A stretch of DNA of 64,000 bases from Eustoma russellianum (Eukaryota > Streptophyta > Magnoliopsida > Gentianales > Gentianaceae): NCBI GenBank assembly GCA_036186865.1, contig AP025075.1, positions 19,125,071 through 19,189,070 of the forward strand, given 5' to 3'. The notes under the pieces were generated by a model, which was not told the origin of the DNA, did no database searches, and saw only the letters and a list, made by a program, of their open reading frames with translations. Positions 48,193 to 59,149 of the stretch are shown one piece after another (position 1 is the stretch's first letter; the number at the start of each line of letters is the position of its first letter). A program made the translations under genes and the position numbers.

Positions 48193-51100
48193 ATGTACGA
48201 GAGAGTAAACAACGGGGAGTGGAGTTTTAGGTTTGTTGAAGGTCTCGAAGAATTTATGGATTTTGCGACGAGTAATGAAAGTAGAACGCAGATTAGATGT
48301 CCGTGTAAGAAATGCAAGAACCGTAAATATATGCATCCGGCTGACGTGAGGGTTCACTTATTGAAACAAGGTTTCGTGCACAATTACCATACATGGTACT
48401 GCCACGGCGAATATGAGGGGGCGTCTACATCTGCAACTGTACACGTCGAAGGGGGACCCGGTCAGGTTGATGCCGAAGAAATAGGCGAGGGATCTCACAA
48501 CCCATACATGCAGATGGTGCAAGACGCAGTCGCCGGCGCATTTACGGGAGAGCAGTACTTACAAATGCACGATCCGGATGAACAGCTGCGTGTATTCGTG
48601 GAGGAAGATCCGAACCCTCAGGCGAGACAGTTTTTTAAGATGCTGAACGCCGCCAACACGCCGCTGTATCCCGGTTGCGGTAGTCACACACAGATGTCTA
48701 TGATTGGTCGGATGACGAGCATGAAGACGGAGCACCGCATGACGGAGAGATTGTACGATGGGATGTGTCAGCTGATGAGGGAATCTCTTCCCGAAGGGAA
48801 CACAATGGTCGATAGTTTTTATTCGACAAAGAAACAGCTGCAGGCGTTGGGACTGCCGATTCAGAAGATCGATTGTTGTTCAGAGGGGTGCATCATATAC
48901 TGGGGCATCGACGAGGATAAAGACAAGTGCAGGGTCTGTGGGACACGCAGGTGGAGAACGAACAAAATAAACCAGAACGTGCCAAGAAAGCAATTCTACT
49001 ATTTACCTCTCGCCCCTAGACTGCAGAGGCTCTACGCATCCGGTGCCACAGCTAGCCAGATGAGGTGGCACACGGAGCACTACACGAAAGACGGTGAGAT
49101 GTGCCATCCATCTGACGGCGTAGCTTGGAGGACGTTCGATGCGACACATCCGGGTTTTTCGTCGGAGAAAAGGAACGTTAGGTTGGGGTTGTGCCATCCA
49201 TCCTGTAATCGTGATGCCGTACAATCTACCACCTTGGATATGCATGAAGAAGCCGTACATGTTCTTGACTGTGATCGCACCGGGGCCTAGTAATCCGAAA
49301 CAGAAGATCGACCTATACCTGCAGCCATTAATACATGAGCTGAAGTGGTTGTGGGAGTTTGGCGTGGAGATGTTCGATGTATCGACCAAACAAAACTTCC
49401 AGCTACGCGCTGCACTGATGTGTACCATCAGCGACTTCCCGGCTTATTCTATGTTGTCGGGGTGGAGCACAGCGGGGAAATACGCTTGCCCTTGCTGCAT
49501 GAAGCAAGCGAAGACGATGTCCTTGAAACATGGACGTAAGATTTGCTAGTTCGACAGCCATAGGAAGTTCCTGCCCAGACGTCATTTGTACAGAAAGAAC
49601 GTGACGTCGTTCATGCCTGGCATCGTCGAGAAGGACATGAAGCCCGAGCTTCTCACGGGTGCAGAGGTGTTGGAGGAGATAGACAGTTGTAGATTCGTGG
49701 GGGTCGGTGATGATCTGGACGGCAGCCACAACGCAGACCTGGCCCGTTACTGTATCGGGTGGAAGAAGAGAAGCATATTCTGGGAGCTTTCGTATTGGAA
49801 GAGCAATATGATCCGACACAACCTGGATATCATGCACATTGAGAAGAACGTGTTTGACAACATTTTCAATACGGTGCTGAATGTGCCTGGAAAAACGAAA
49901 GACAATTTGAAGGCACGACTTGATATGCGCGACCTCAATATGCGACCGAAGCTGCATCCCGTTGGCACATCCTACATGCCGAAGTCCTCTTACACGCTGA
50001 ATGCGGAGCAGGTCAATGCGTTGTTAGCGTGGCTGGGGACGGCTAGATTTCCTGACGGCCATGTTTCGAACCTGTCTAAGAACATCGACGTGAATAAACA
50101 CGGTTTGCACGGGATGAAGAGCCACGACTGTCACGTGTTCATGCAACGGTTGATGCCTATTGCATTCTGCGAGCTGCTTCCAACCAATGTATGGGAAGCA
50201 CTTACCGAGATGAGTCTGTTCTTCAGATGTCTTACATCCACGAGACTCAGGGCGGATGATATGTCAAGGCTGGAGGGCGAAATCCTATTGATCATTTACA
50301 AGCTGGAAACTGTATTCCCTCCGGCCTTCTTTGATTCAATGGAACACCTGCCAGTTCATCTACCATACGAGGCATGTGTTGGTGGTCCTGTTCAGTACAG
50401 GTGGATGTATCCATTCGAGAGGTACTCTTATTTATTACGTGATGTTCTTATGTATCTAAGCGCAAGCATTTGAACAGATATTCCCTATATGAACAGATAT
50501 CTCAGGCATTTGAAGCTGAACATCAAGAACAAGGCGAAAGTCGAGGCCTCAATGTGCAATGCCTACCTGACGGAGGAAGCCTCGACCTTCGTGTCTCATT
50601 ACTTCGATCCAGATGTCCCGTCGAGGTGCAGAGATGTTCCCTGGAACGACGACGGCATTTCCAGATCTGGTGTCCTCCCGATATTCACACATCCGATCAG
50701 ATTTCACGGACAGGGAAAGGAAATGATATTGGGGGACAGCGAGCTGAAGATTGCTCATTCTTATGTTCTGTGCAACTGCCGTCAAGTCGACCGTTTCCAG
50801 AGGTATAAACGATATCCAATTTTAATTTGTAAATACCTTGCGCTACTCTATCCATTATATTACAAAGATATACAGGGTACTCATTCGTAATTTGCTTCAG
50901 CTTGTTCGTTGATTTATTGCAACACCGTTCATCGGGTATATCGAGCGATGCAATAAACAATGAGTTAGATGCCAAGTTTTCTGATTGGTTCAGGTGGCAT
51001 GTAAGTTTATATATTAGCCGGTTACGTGTACGTCATGTGATACGCATTTATTGCCCCGCTGATGTATACTTACTTTTCGTTTTACAGGCGAGCAAAGGTC

Positions 51101-51885
51101 ATCTGGCTGATGATGAGTACGATTACATTCTGACACCAGTAGCCAATGGTCCATTGAACAGAGTCACGCGCCACGATATGTGTTTTGTCAACGGTTATAG
51201 ATTCCACACAGTCTCCCATGCCAGCCGAAAATTGTCGGAGAACAGCGGAGTGTGTGTCAAGCGGTATGACAATAGCCCGGACGAGGATGACTTCTACGGC
51301 TACCTTACTGACATCATTGAGCTCGAATATCCCGCATTGCCTATAAAGCGGGTGGTGCTATTCAAATGCGAATGGTACGATCCAACTCGGGAAGGTTATC
51401 GCGCTGGCACAAAGGTTCATGACCGATATAAGTTGGTAGACATACACCAAGGGAGACGGTACAGAAAGTACGATCCATTCGTTTTGGCTAGTCAAGCGTC
51501 CCAGGTGTACTATCTATCGTATCCAACAACGAGGATGAATGCGAGCTCAAAAGACTGGCGAGCCGTGTGCAAAGTGAAATCGAGCAAGTTTGATGTCAGT
51601 ATACAGCCAGGTTCAGATGGCAAGGATGCCGCATTTCAAGAAGAAAACCCGCCCGTTCTGGATACGACACATGTTGAACTGCACAACCTCCCTCTAAATG
51701 ACCCCAACGGCGGTTTCATCAAAATTCATCTCAACATACGACCGTCTGACAATATTGAAGATGTAGGCGAAGACGAATACGAGGATAAAGAGCACAACGA
51801 GCATGTAGATGAAGATGAAAATGAAGATGAAAATGAGGATGAAAATGAAGATGCGTATGAGGATGCGGATGACAATGAAGATTGA
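48193..51885 (+). pseudogene. CACTA transposase, TNPD-like (Transposase_21), lightly damaged
   Basis: Starts at ATG 48193, the first ATG after an in-frame stop; the usual MDR start just upstream reads SDR. Domains in order: Transpos_assoc zinc domain (IRCPCKKCKNR, VRVHLLKQGF, WYCHGE); Transposase_21 core (LYPGC, CRVCGTRRW, MRWHTEH, GVAWRTFD, then PYNLPPWICMKKPYMFLT, GPSNPKQKIDLYLQPL, CPCCM, NMIRHNLDIMHIEKNV); DUF4218 (LPVHLPYEACVGGPVQYRWMYPFER, YLRHLKLNIKNKAK); DUF4216 (INGYRFHT-like VNGYRFHT, LFKCEWYDPT); acidic C-terminal tail. Likely introns: 50422-50496, 50803-50900, 51001-51087. Damage: a ~50-base deletion with frameshift near 49195 and a TAG stop at 49547-49549. It cuts and joins the element ends. 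Confidence 0.9.
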
Positions 51886-52319
51886 GGTTAGTCACAATTT
51901 TTTATGTACCTCATGAGGCGAAAGTGTGTATGTGTTGATGTACTTATACACATGTATATACATAATGTGTGTCTGTAAGTACTTTATATTTTGTATTATT
52001 TTTTGTTCAATATTGATGGCACCGACAAGTTACCGACGAAACCTGTCGTCGCAAATTTGAAATAGCGACGCCACAGTAATAGCGACGGACTTTCGTCGCT
52101 AGTGCGTCGCAAAATTTTCGAGTAAAAGCTGAAAACCCTTCTCTTCTTTCCCATTTCTTCCCCCGCAATTTCTTCCCACCCCCCACGGCGATTTCCCCTC
52201 TCAGACCTCCGGCGAAATCCCCTCTCCTCTCCCGGCGAAATCCCATTTCTTCTCCGGTTACCTCCCTTCTCCGGTTAGTTTTTCTTCCTATTTCGTTTTT
52301 AATGATTTTAATTAGTTAT
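51886..52319 (+). promoter_or_regulatory. Transposase 3' end, repeat cluster and probable 5' leader of the TNPA-like gene
   Basis: Bases 52020-52110 repeat the GCGACG/CGTCGCTA motifs. The following CTTCTCTTCTTTCCCATTTCTTCC-type leader (about 52135-52270) resembles the one before the transposase (48000-48045). CCG|GTTAGTT at about 52272 is a possible donor. I infer a second promoter and non-coding first exon. Confidence 0.5.
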
Positions 52320-52931
52320 ATTTAGTTTTATACATATATACACTACACACGCACACTACATATATATACATTATATATATATAAACACGCACATATACAC
52401 ACACTCGGTGTATTTTATAAAATATATATGTAGATACATGTATATATGGGTATATATATATATGTATATATATATATATGTATACGGATATACATATATA
52501 TATGGGTATATATATATACAGTTTTTGATATATACATATATACGGTTTTATACATGTATATATATATATATTTCACTGTTTTTAGGTATATATACATTTT
52601 TTATATATATATGGTTATACATTTATATATATATATATATATATCTCACTGTTTTTTTATAAATAAATATATATATATATATACGGTTTCACATATGTAT
52701 ATATATATAGTTCAATGTTTTTTTAAGTATATATATACATATATATATATATATACGGCAGTTATATATATATGTATATACGGTTTTTGATATATACATA
52801 TATACGGCAATTATATATATATATTTATATACAAAATATATATTTCGGTGTATATATGTATTATATATATATATATTCGATGTATATATGTATTATATAT
52901 ATTATATATATATATATATTTCGGTGTATAT
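52320..52931. repeat. TA-rich low-complexity region
   Basis: About 600 bases of TATA/TATG/TATAC repeats with embedded TACGGTTTT and TTTCGGTGTATAT units. The apparent Tyr/Ile-rich proteins are artefacts. It is the target of LINE2. Confidence 0.92.
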
Positions 52932-53110
52932 GATGAGATTTTGACCGAGCGCTAATGCGATCATCGGTGCTGGCGAACCCTCGGCGCTGACTGTGGCTCC
53001 AGCCGCCGCCGCATATTGCCGGAACAGTACTCAATTTCCGTTAAATTCCTTCTCCACGGTTTCAATCTCTTCGCTTTTATTTCGATCCTTTTGATCATCC
53101 AGTTTTGGCG

Positions 53111-54370
53111 ATGACGGTGCCAACTTTTGCGGATGTGATCACCGGCTCTGGCGGCTCATCGGCTCAGTCCGTCACCATATCCCCCAAAACGGCTTCACGA
53201 TACAAAGGTATTCCATTAATCTCCTTTTCCGATTCAGAGATTGATGAACTGGCTGCTCCTTTCAAATATTCCTTAGTGGGTACATTCTGGTATGGGAGGC
53301 CATCATTGAAGGTGATTAGGGATGTATTTGAGAAAATTGGTTTTCATCAGGATTTGCGTATCACTCTAATTGACCAGGCACATATCTTATTAACTTTTCG
53401 CAATGAGGCAGACTATTTACGCTGTTTTTATCGACGTTCCTGGCTTATTTCTGGCTGTCATATGCGAATCACAAAGTGGACAGTTGATTTTGATCCCTCT
53501 ACGGGTGTTCCTATAGTACCGATTTGGGTTGCTTTTCCTGGTCTTCCTGTCCATCTTCATCGAAAGGAAGCTTTATTTGAGATTGTCAAGCCAATAGGTC
53601 TTCCCCTTAAACTTGATGTTGCAACAACGGATTGCTTACGACCTTCAGTTGCACGAGTTTGTGTAGAAGTCGATGTTTCGCAGGACTTACCACAAAAGAT
53701 TTATCTTCAAGCGAAGGGCCGATATATTCTACAAAACATAGTTTATGAAGAATTACCATTGTTTTGTACATCTTGTCGTCGGTTGGGACACGCGACCACC
53801 TCATGTCACACGCAGCAGATGTCCTCCATTCCGCCACCGCCACCACCTCCTCCGAAACGGTCTCAAGCCCAGCGCTGGACACCAGTCAAAACTCGTCCAG
53901 CGCCCCAGCCAGTGACTGCGCCTGCTGTGCATCAGCCTCCATCGGACCAATTGCTGGGTTCCCCAGTTCCACCAGGCTCCCCCATTCCGCATACAACACC
54001 GCCCGAAGAGCCGACTTTGATTACTTCACCATCAGACGAGCACATCGTCGAACCTATAGCCTCTCAGCTGGATAATTCTGATGCATGCGAAATGGGTCAT
54101 TCTTCAGACAATGATTTACCAGAGATTCATAATCAGGAAATACCAGTCGTCCCAGAAGAGGTTGCAAGTCGCATCCACTTAATCCCTCCCTCCCCTGATA
54201 CGGACACTTTAATTTCGCGTTTACAGGATTCAACAGAAGAATTTATACCGGTGGTTCCTCGTAGAAAACGTCGTACTAAGAAGGATCTTCCTCCTCTGCC
54301 GCCATCGTCTATTCTTACGCGCAGTGCATCACATGCGATTCAGGAAAGTGACACTTCACTTTTACAATGA
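53111..54370 (+). CDS. LINE2 ORF1: DUF4283 and CCHC zinc-knuckle RNA-binding protein (419 aa)
   Basis: ATG at 53111 (an upstream in-frame TTG is not needed), stop TGA at 54368-54370. Residues about 35-190 read as DUF4283 (FKYSLVGTFWYGRPSL, HILLTFRNEADY, WTVDFDPSTG, IPIWVAFPGLPVHLH-like text). A zinc knuckle CTSCRRLGHATTSC lies near residue 220. A poly-proline and Ser/Pro/Glu-rich tail with a basic patch (RRKRRTKKD) follows. In plant L1 elements this protein coats the RNA. It is intact. Its stop overlaps the ORF2 start in ATGA, a layout suited to termination-reinitiation. Confidence 0.9.
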   Translation: MTVPTFADVITGSGGSSAQSVTISPKTASRYKGIPLISFSDSEIDELAAPFKYSLVGTFWYGRPSLKVIRDVFEKIGFHQDLRITLIDQAHILLTFRNEADYLRCFYRRSWLISGCHMRITKWTVDFDPSTGVPIVPIWVAFPGLPVHLHRKEALFEIVKPIGLPLKLDVATTDCLRPSVARVCVEVDVSQDLPQKIYLQAKGRYILQNIVYEELPLFCTSCRRLGHATTSCHTQQMSSIPPPPPPPPKRSQAQRWTPVKTRPAPQPVTAPAVHQPPSDQLLGSPVPPGSPIPHTTPPEEPTLITSPSDEHIVEPIASQLDNSDACEMGHSSDNDLPEIHNQEIPVVPEEVASRIHLIPPSPDTDTLISRLQDSTEEFIPVVPRRKRRTKKDLPPLPPSSILTRSASHAIQESDTSLLQ

Positions 54371-55269
54371 ATTTTTTAATTTGGAATCTTCGAGGTTTAC
54401 GGACCTCTAAACCACGCCTGCATCAATTAATACATGAGCATCGCTTGAACATTCTTATTCTCATAGAACCTAAACATGCATCAGTAGATATATCTCGTTA
54501 TGCTTTGGAGTTTGGTTTCTCTCATTCATATGCCTCTCATTCTGAGCGTATTTGGTTTTTCTGCTGTGATTCTCAGTTTGACCTCATCACAGTACAGGAT
54601 GAAGACCAGGTGGTACATTTTACTTTGACATATAGGCCCCTACAGTATACATTTGCTTTGTCAGCAGTATATGGTAATCATACTCCATCTCAGCAGGATG
54701 AAGGTACTAAATTGTCTGCTACATCAAAACAAGTGTTCAGTTGGCTACCGGTAGCTCGACCTTCTCGCCCGATTATTGTTCGGTGGTTCACACCACCTAC
54801 AGGGAGATTATAATTAAATGTAGATGCAGCTGTGGGTCGTCATTACGCGGCTGGCGGTGCTTTACTACGGGATCATAGGGGATCCTGCATTGGGGCGATT
54901 TCATTTCGTCTTCCTTTAAGCCCACCCTTACAAGCGGAGATTCAAGCAGCAGTTTTTGGACTTCTTTATTTTTTACCACTACACCAGCACGTTATACTGG
55001 AATCCGACTGTTCCCAGATGATTGATCGATTGACTCGACCAACAACGGTTCATGGTAATCAACATCTCCACCGGCTACATTCTCTTGTTCATACGCACCG
55101 TCTCCCTTGTTATCACGTTTATCGCGAGGCAAACCTCCCAGCACATTATTTAGCACAGCATGCGATGGCGCACCCATGCACGGAGCGATTCACCTCGACC
55201 ACTTTGCCATCGTTAGTCCGTGCGGCGGTCACATTGGATCTTACTTCTGTTAATTTACGGGTGCCATGA
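54367..55269 (+). pseudogene. LINE2 ORF2 remnant: endonuclease start fused to RNase H
   Basis: ATG at 54367 overlaps the ORF1 stop. The first ~130 residues start as an AP endonuclease (NFLIWNLRGL, LIEPKHAS, TYRPLQYTFALSAVYGNH). They pass without RT into an RNase H domain (LNVDAAVGRHYAAGGALLRD, LQAEIQAAVFGL, ESDCSQMID, YREANLPAHYLAQHAM). The frame is kept across the join except for a TAA at 54811-54813. A deletion of several kilobases is implied. The RNase H end resembles that of LINE1 (36295-36350). Confidence 0.88.
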
Positions 55270-56180
55270 CTACAGTCTTCCATATGGATTGGCGATCAAT
55301 CTTTTCTCCTGCCTGTTATCTTCGTGTAACAGGCAGGATAGGTATGGCCAACAAACCATCACTCGACGGTTTCTTCTTTATCCTATTTATGTATAACGTG
55401 TTTTTTTGTCTCATGCGAACACTTTGGATACATCATTCCCTGTATTGCTACTTGTCGAGGATGGCCATACTAAATATCGGAGCTCACCTTTGCATGCGTC
55501 TTCATCTGTTTGGGCTCCCCATTGCCGATATCATACCAATGTCGCCTTGGCCCTATGGTCAAGGCGACCCGGGTACGCATTTTCATCCCTGGTTAATCTT
55601 TTTTCATTTGGACACTGCTGATCTATTTACGTCCTATTCATGTTTGTGCGAGTTTCAAATCATACTGGCAAGAATTAGTCCGTGCGTCCATGCAGCACCT
55701 TCGGCCGTACTGATACGGCAATCGCTGGCTTTTATATCTTCCTTACCACCTTGGTACTTCACCTACCAAGGTGGCCCCGGTGCGTACTTGCTCTATCAAT
55801 CTTTGCTTTTTCAACTCAAAACTCATAGTACTCACTTTTTGCTCTGGGTGTCTTCTGAGGTTGGAACTATCAAGAATATTTCAAGCCAAGGAAGCGGTCA
55901 CAAAATCTTCATCAGCGTTTTAATGTATAGGCTAGCGACATTCATGGATTTGTTCCAAGACTTATATTCTCATCATATCAATGACAGTCATATAAATATG
56001 TACGCTTTTTCCTTCGCCAAGGTTTTGTCCACAAGGGTGGTTTTTCTTGGCAAGGTTTTAATGCGGCATATCATATATGACTGGAGATATATCATTATTG
56101 TTTCGTTATTTCATTACTTCGAGTACTCTGATAATGTAATATGGTTTTCCTCCGCCACAAGTGAGGCATTGCATCAATAA
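55266..56180 (+). CDS. Unrecognised 304-codon open frame in the 3' part of LINE2
   Basis: ATG at 55266 overlaps the RNase H stop (ATGA again) and the frame runs to TAA at 56178-56180, next to the A-tail. The protein is rich in Phe, Tyr, Leu and His, with hydrophobic stretches (FFFILFMYNVFFCL) but no motif I know. LINE1 has no frame of this length in the same place, only shorter ones (35726-36034, 36098-36530). It may be chance in a 3' untranslated region. Its length and start overlap justify listing it. Confidence 0.3.
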   Translation: MTTVFHMDWRSIFSPACYLRVTGRIGMANKPSLDGFFFILFMYNVFFCLMRTLWIHHSLYCYLSRMAILNIGAHLCMRLHLFGLPIADIIPMSPWPYGQGDPGTHFHPWLIFFHLDTADLFTSYSCLCEFQIILARISPCVHAAPSAVLIRQSLAFISSLPPWYFTYQGGPGAYLLYQSLLFQLKTHSTHFLLWVSSEVGTIKNISSQGSGHKIFISVLMYRLATFMDLFQDLYSHHINDSHINMYAFSFAKVLSTRVVFLGKVLMRHIIYDWRYIIIVSLFHYFEYSDNVIWFSSATSEALHQ

Positions 56181-56203
56181 ATAAATTGCGTTTTTTTAAA
56201 AAA

Positions 56204-56918
56204 AATATATATTTCGGTGTATATATGTATTATATATATATATATATATTCGGCCATTAAGTAATTTTTGGCTTAATTGACTTTAATTTTATGAATAGTA
56301 TGTTTCAATAGTTAAGATATAATATGTGATGAAATATGACTAAATTTGAATGTATATAATATATTATAAGACAAATATATATAAATGTATATATAAATGA
56401 TTTATTTATTTTTTGCCCTTAGGCCTTTTATGAAAAAATAACCTTATTATGTAGTACACATGTATATATGTATAATATATATGTTAAGATATGAAAATGA
56501 ATAAGTTTTGGATATTACATACTATTTTGCCTTGCATGTACCGAAAAAGGGCTGTTGGTGACTAGGGTGCGTATGCACCAAAATTGTTGTTAAGGTTGAA
56601 TTAGTAGAAATGTGGTGTGCTTGGCCAATGAATGATGCATGTACAAACTGTTTTGTAAGAGGTTTGCATATGATTTTTGGTATGATACTAGTTCAAGGTG
56701 TTTACTAAGCTCGAGAGTTGGACATACATTTGTCTTTGGAGAGGCCACTAAGGCCGGAAAACCTCCGATAAACGAATAGGTCATGCCGAAATTTTCAAAG
56801 TTATTAATATCTTGCATTAAATGTATGTAAACACTTGTCATTTTTTGGACATCTTATTTGTCTAGCCAACCAACCCTAAACTCGTTGAATGTGCCTTTTA
56901 AATTTTTCACCCTTGCAG
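56204..56918 (+). other. AT-rich intron-like region of the TNPA-like gene
   Basis: No gene. Contains TA repeats and, at 56739-56795, the first copy of a ~60-base motif repeated at 58049-58111. Ends in TTTTTCACCCTTGCAG, a good splice acceptor. Confidence 0.6.
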
Positions 56919-58790
56919 ATCTGATGGCTAGTGAGGGTTTACCGACTCGATCCACCTACCCACCATCTACACATGACATCTCAGGAGAGTTTAATATGTT
57001 CCTCTCTCAGCATGAGCAGCTTGGGTCGGTTTCGACCGCAGCTCTTGCTGCGGACGCAGACCTTTTAGGGTCTGCCGAGAGGTCCGCACCCCCTCGATCT
57101 ACGCCGCCACCCACACCCACCGGTTCAGCACCTCATCCGGCGTCTGATGCGGCATCGGACGAGGGTGTCATACAAGGGCATCGTGCCCTCCCTTGGTCAC
57201 ATGATACCCATACGTAAGTAATGATTTATTTTTTTAACACGTTTTCAAATATATTTCACGCGTTATTTTTTCCTAACAACTTCACCTCTTTCAGGTTTAC
57301 ACCGGACTCGGGCCAGATTACCGGTTGCATCACGCGGTCCTTCCACCTGAGGCAGGACCCAGCTGGATATACCTGGTCCCGTGTCACCCCGCAGACACGT
57401 AGGTTCTACTGGGATGAGTTTCAGATATTCAAATTTGATGAATTTCACTTTTTGATATGTAATCGATCATTACTTTTCTAACCATGTTTTTACTTTTCCT
57501 CCGTATAATAATTGCAGAAGGCGTACAGCCGGCCAGCTGACATCGCCCACGACGTGGAGCAGGCCTGGCGGCATAGGGCCGCCAAACGCTACAGGGACTT
57601 CGTCAACTCGCACAAGACCAGGTGGGAGCGTGACCCCGATTCTACCAGGCCTGCCTACGTATCCGAGGCCACCTGGACGGGGTGGATAGAAGGGTGGATG
57701 GACCCTGCTACCCAAGCTCGCAGCGCCTGGAACGCGGCGAACTGGTGCAGCGACAATGTACAGGGCCCAACACCTGCCACACACTCAGGTGGTTCGGTTT
57801 CCCACTCCACCACGATGCGTTCTATGGTAAGTATTTTAATATTGGATTATTTAGATTCATTGATTTCATTGGATTATTTAGATTCATTGACTTAAGTGGA
57901 TTATTTACATTCATTGACTTAAGTGGATTATTTATATTCATTGATTTCTTATGTTGCGCTGTTGTTTTTTTGGTATTCGTATATGGTTAATTTAAGTAGT
58001 ATATGTGTTCATTTGCCTTTTTCTTTTTATTTTTGATTTGACTTGGGAGAGGCCTTTAAGGCCGGGATACCTCCGATAAACGAATAGGTCATGCCGAAAT
58101 TTTTGAAATTCTAGATTTCACTAACATATTTTATTTCATTCTTTCAGCAGGAGGAGACGGAGGAGTGACCAGCCTCCTACGATCTCTTCTACAAGACGCA
58201 TCGGAAGAAAGCCTCCGACGGGACGGAGGACTGGATCACGGCGAAGGCCCGCGACATCAGTGTAAGTAGACTACGATATCATTTGTTTTTTCCTTAGTTT
58301 GTTTTATTGCTAAACCCTAAACCCTAACAATTCTTATTCTCATTTCAGGACGAGTACAACAGATTACTCGCACAAAGGGGAGAAGAAGCCGACAAGAACC
58401 GCGCTTATTGGGATGCGGATCGGACCGTCGGCCCTCAGAATAAGAAGAAGAGGGAGGTGTACGGGGTTGGATCAGCAGCGCCGCGCTTCTTTTCCGAAGT
58501 TCTGCATCCAGGTGCTTCCTCTGAGGCCAGCACCTCCGCGCCTTCTACGGCCCCAGAGAATCTTTCACGCCTGGAATCAGAGCATGCGGCGCTGCAGCAT
58601 GAGGTGGAGACCATCAGGACGCAGCATGAGGAGAGTGTACAGGCACTGCGATCGCAGCTGACTCAGACCCAGCAGGAGCTGCAGCAGTCGCTTTAGCAGG
58701 CGGTTGAGCATGCGCAGCAGCAGACGAACCAGCAAATCTCGCAGCTATCGCATCTTATCATCTCTATCATTTCCAGCTCCTCGTAGCCTC
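56919..58790 (+). pseudogene. CACTA TNPA-like gene (Transposase_24, Ptta/En/Spm type), damaged
   Basis: Probable exons: 56919-57213 (ATG at 56924), 57295-57423, 57518-57826, 58148-58261, 58349-58790. Translation gives a Pro/Ser/Asp-rich start, then ITRSFHLRQDPAGYTW and FYWDEFQ, then HRAAKRYRDFVNSHKTRWE, YVSEATWTGWIEGWMDP and THSGGSVSH. YDLFYKTHRKKASDG and a C-terminal coiled coil (LSRLESEHAALQHEVETI) follow. This order is that of Transposase_24, the DNA-binding companion of TNPD. Defects: TGA near 58166, TAG at 58694-58696, and a donor after FYWDEFQ that reads AT instead of GT. A first exon near 52135-52270 is inferred. Confidence 0.8.
58313..58328 (+). repeat. Telobox-like CCCTAAA repeat in an intron
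   Basis: AAACCCTAAACCCTAA just upstream of the last acceptor; two telomere-type units, common in plant gene leaders. Confidence 0.6.
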
Positions 58791-59149
58791 AGCCTCCCCC
58801 TGATGGTCACTCTTCTCCGCATGATCCCCCTCCATCTTCCTCTGCATAGTATTTCATTTTTTGATTTTTCGTACAGTCTATTTCATTTATTGTATTAACA
58901 TATTCTTTGTACTTTTATATTTTATATGAGATTTATACGGATTCTATTTCGTTTGTGTTGTTTAATTATACGAACTTCAATACGCAAGTACAATATTTAT
59001 GCATAACATTCGTACAAATGATTTAATATACAAAATAAAATATATTATAAAAATTAAATAATAATAAAGACTATTTAATTAATAATATATTGTATTATTT
59101 ATAAATTAAAAATATTTAATATTTAATATTTAATATTAAATTAAAAAAT
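58791..59149. other. AT-rich 3' flank of the TNPA-like gene
   Basis: No gene; contains TATTTAATATTTAATATT runs and likely holds the transcript end. Confidence 0.5.

Larger units (their letters stand above)
52932..56203 (+). mobile_element. LINE2: internally deleted L1-type LINE with target duplication
   Basis: It carries a 5' leader, ORF1, the start of ORF2 fused to RNase H, a long 3' open frame and an A-rich tail (56190-56204). The segment ATATATATTTCGGTGTATAT occurs right before (ending about 52931) and right after (about 56205-56226), a long target duplication typical of LINEs. RT is absent, so it depended on another copy or was deleted after insertion. Confidence 0.88.

Noticed and set aside
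49003..49957. Minus-strand frames of up to 184 codons
   Set aside because: Shadows of the TNPD coding strand, which carries the recognisable domains.
52408..52790. Tyr/Ile-rich frames up to 114 codons
   Set aside because: Low-complexity TA repeats give such frames on both strands.
53607..54075. Alternative frames inside LINE2 ORF1 (e.g. 103 codons plus, 91 minus)
   Set aside because: Overlap an intact DUF4283/zinc-knuckle ORF; no motifs.
58313..58328. Interstitial telomere or chromosome-fusion scar
   Set aside because: Only two CCCTAAA units, inside an intron; a short telobox-like motif is a simpler reading.
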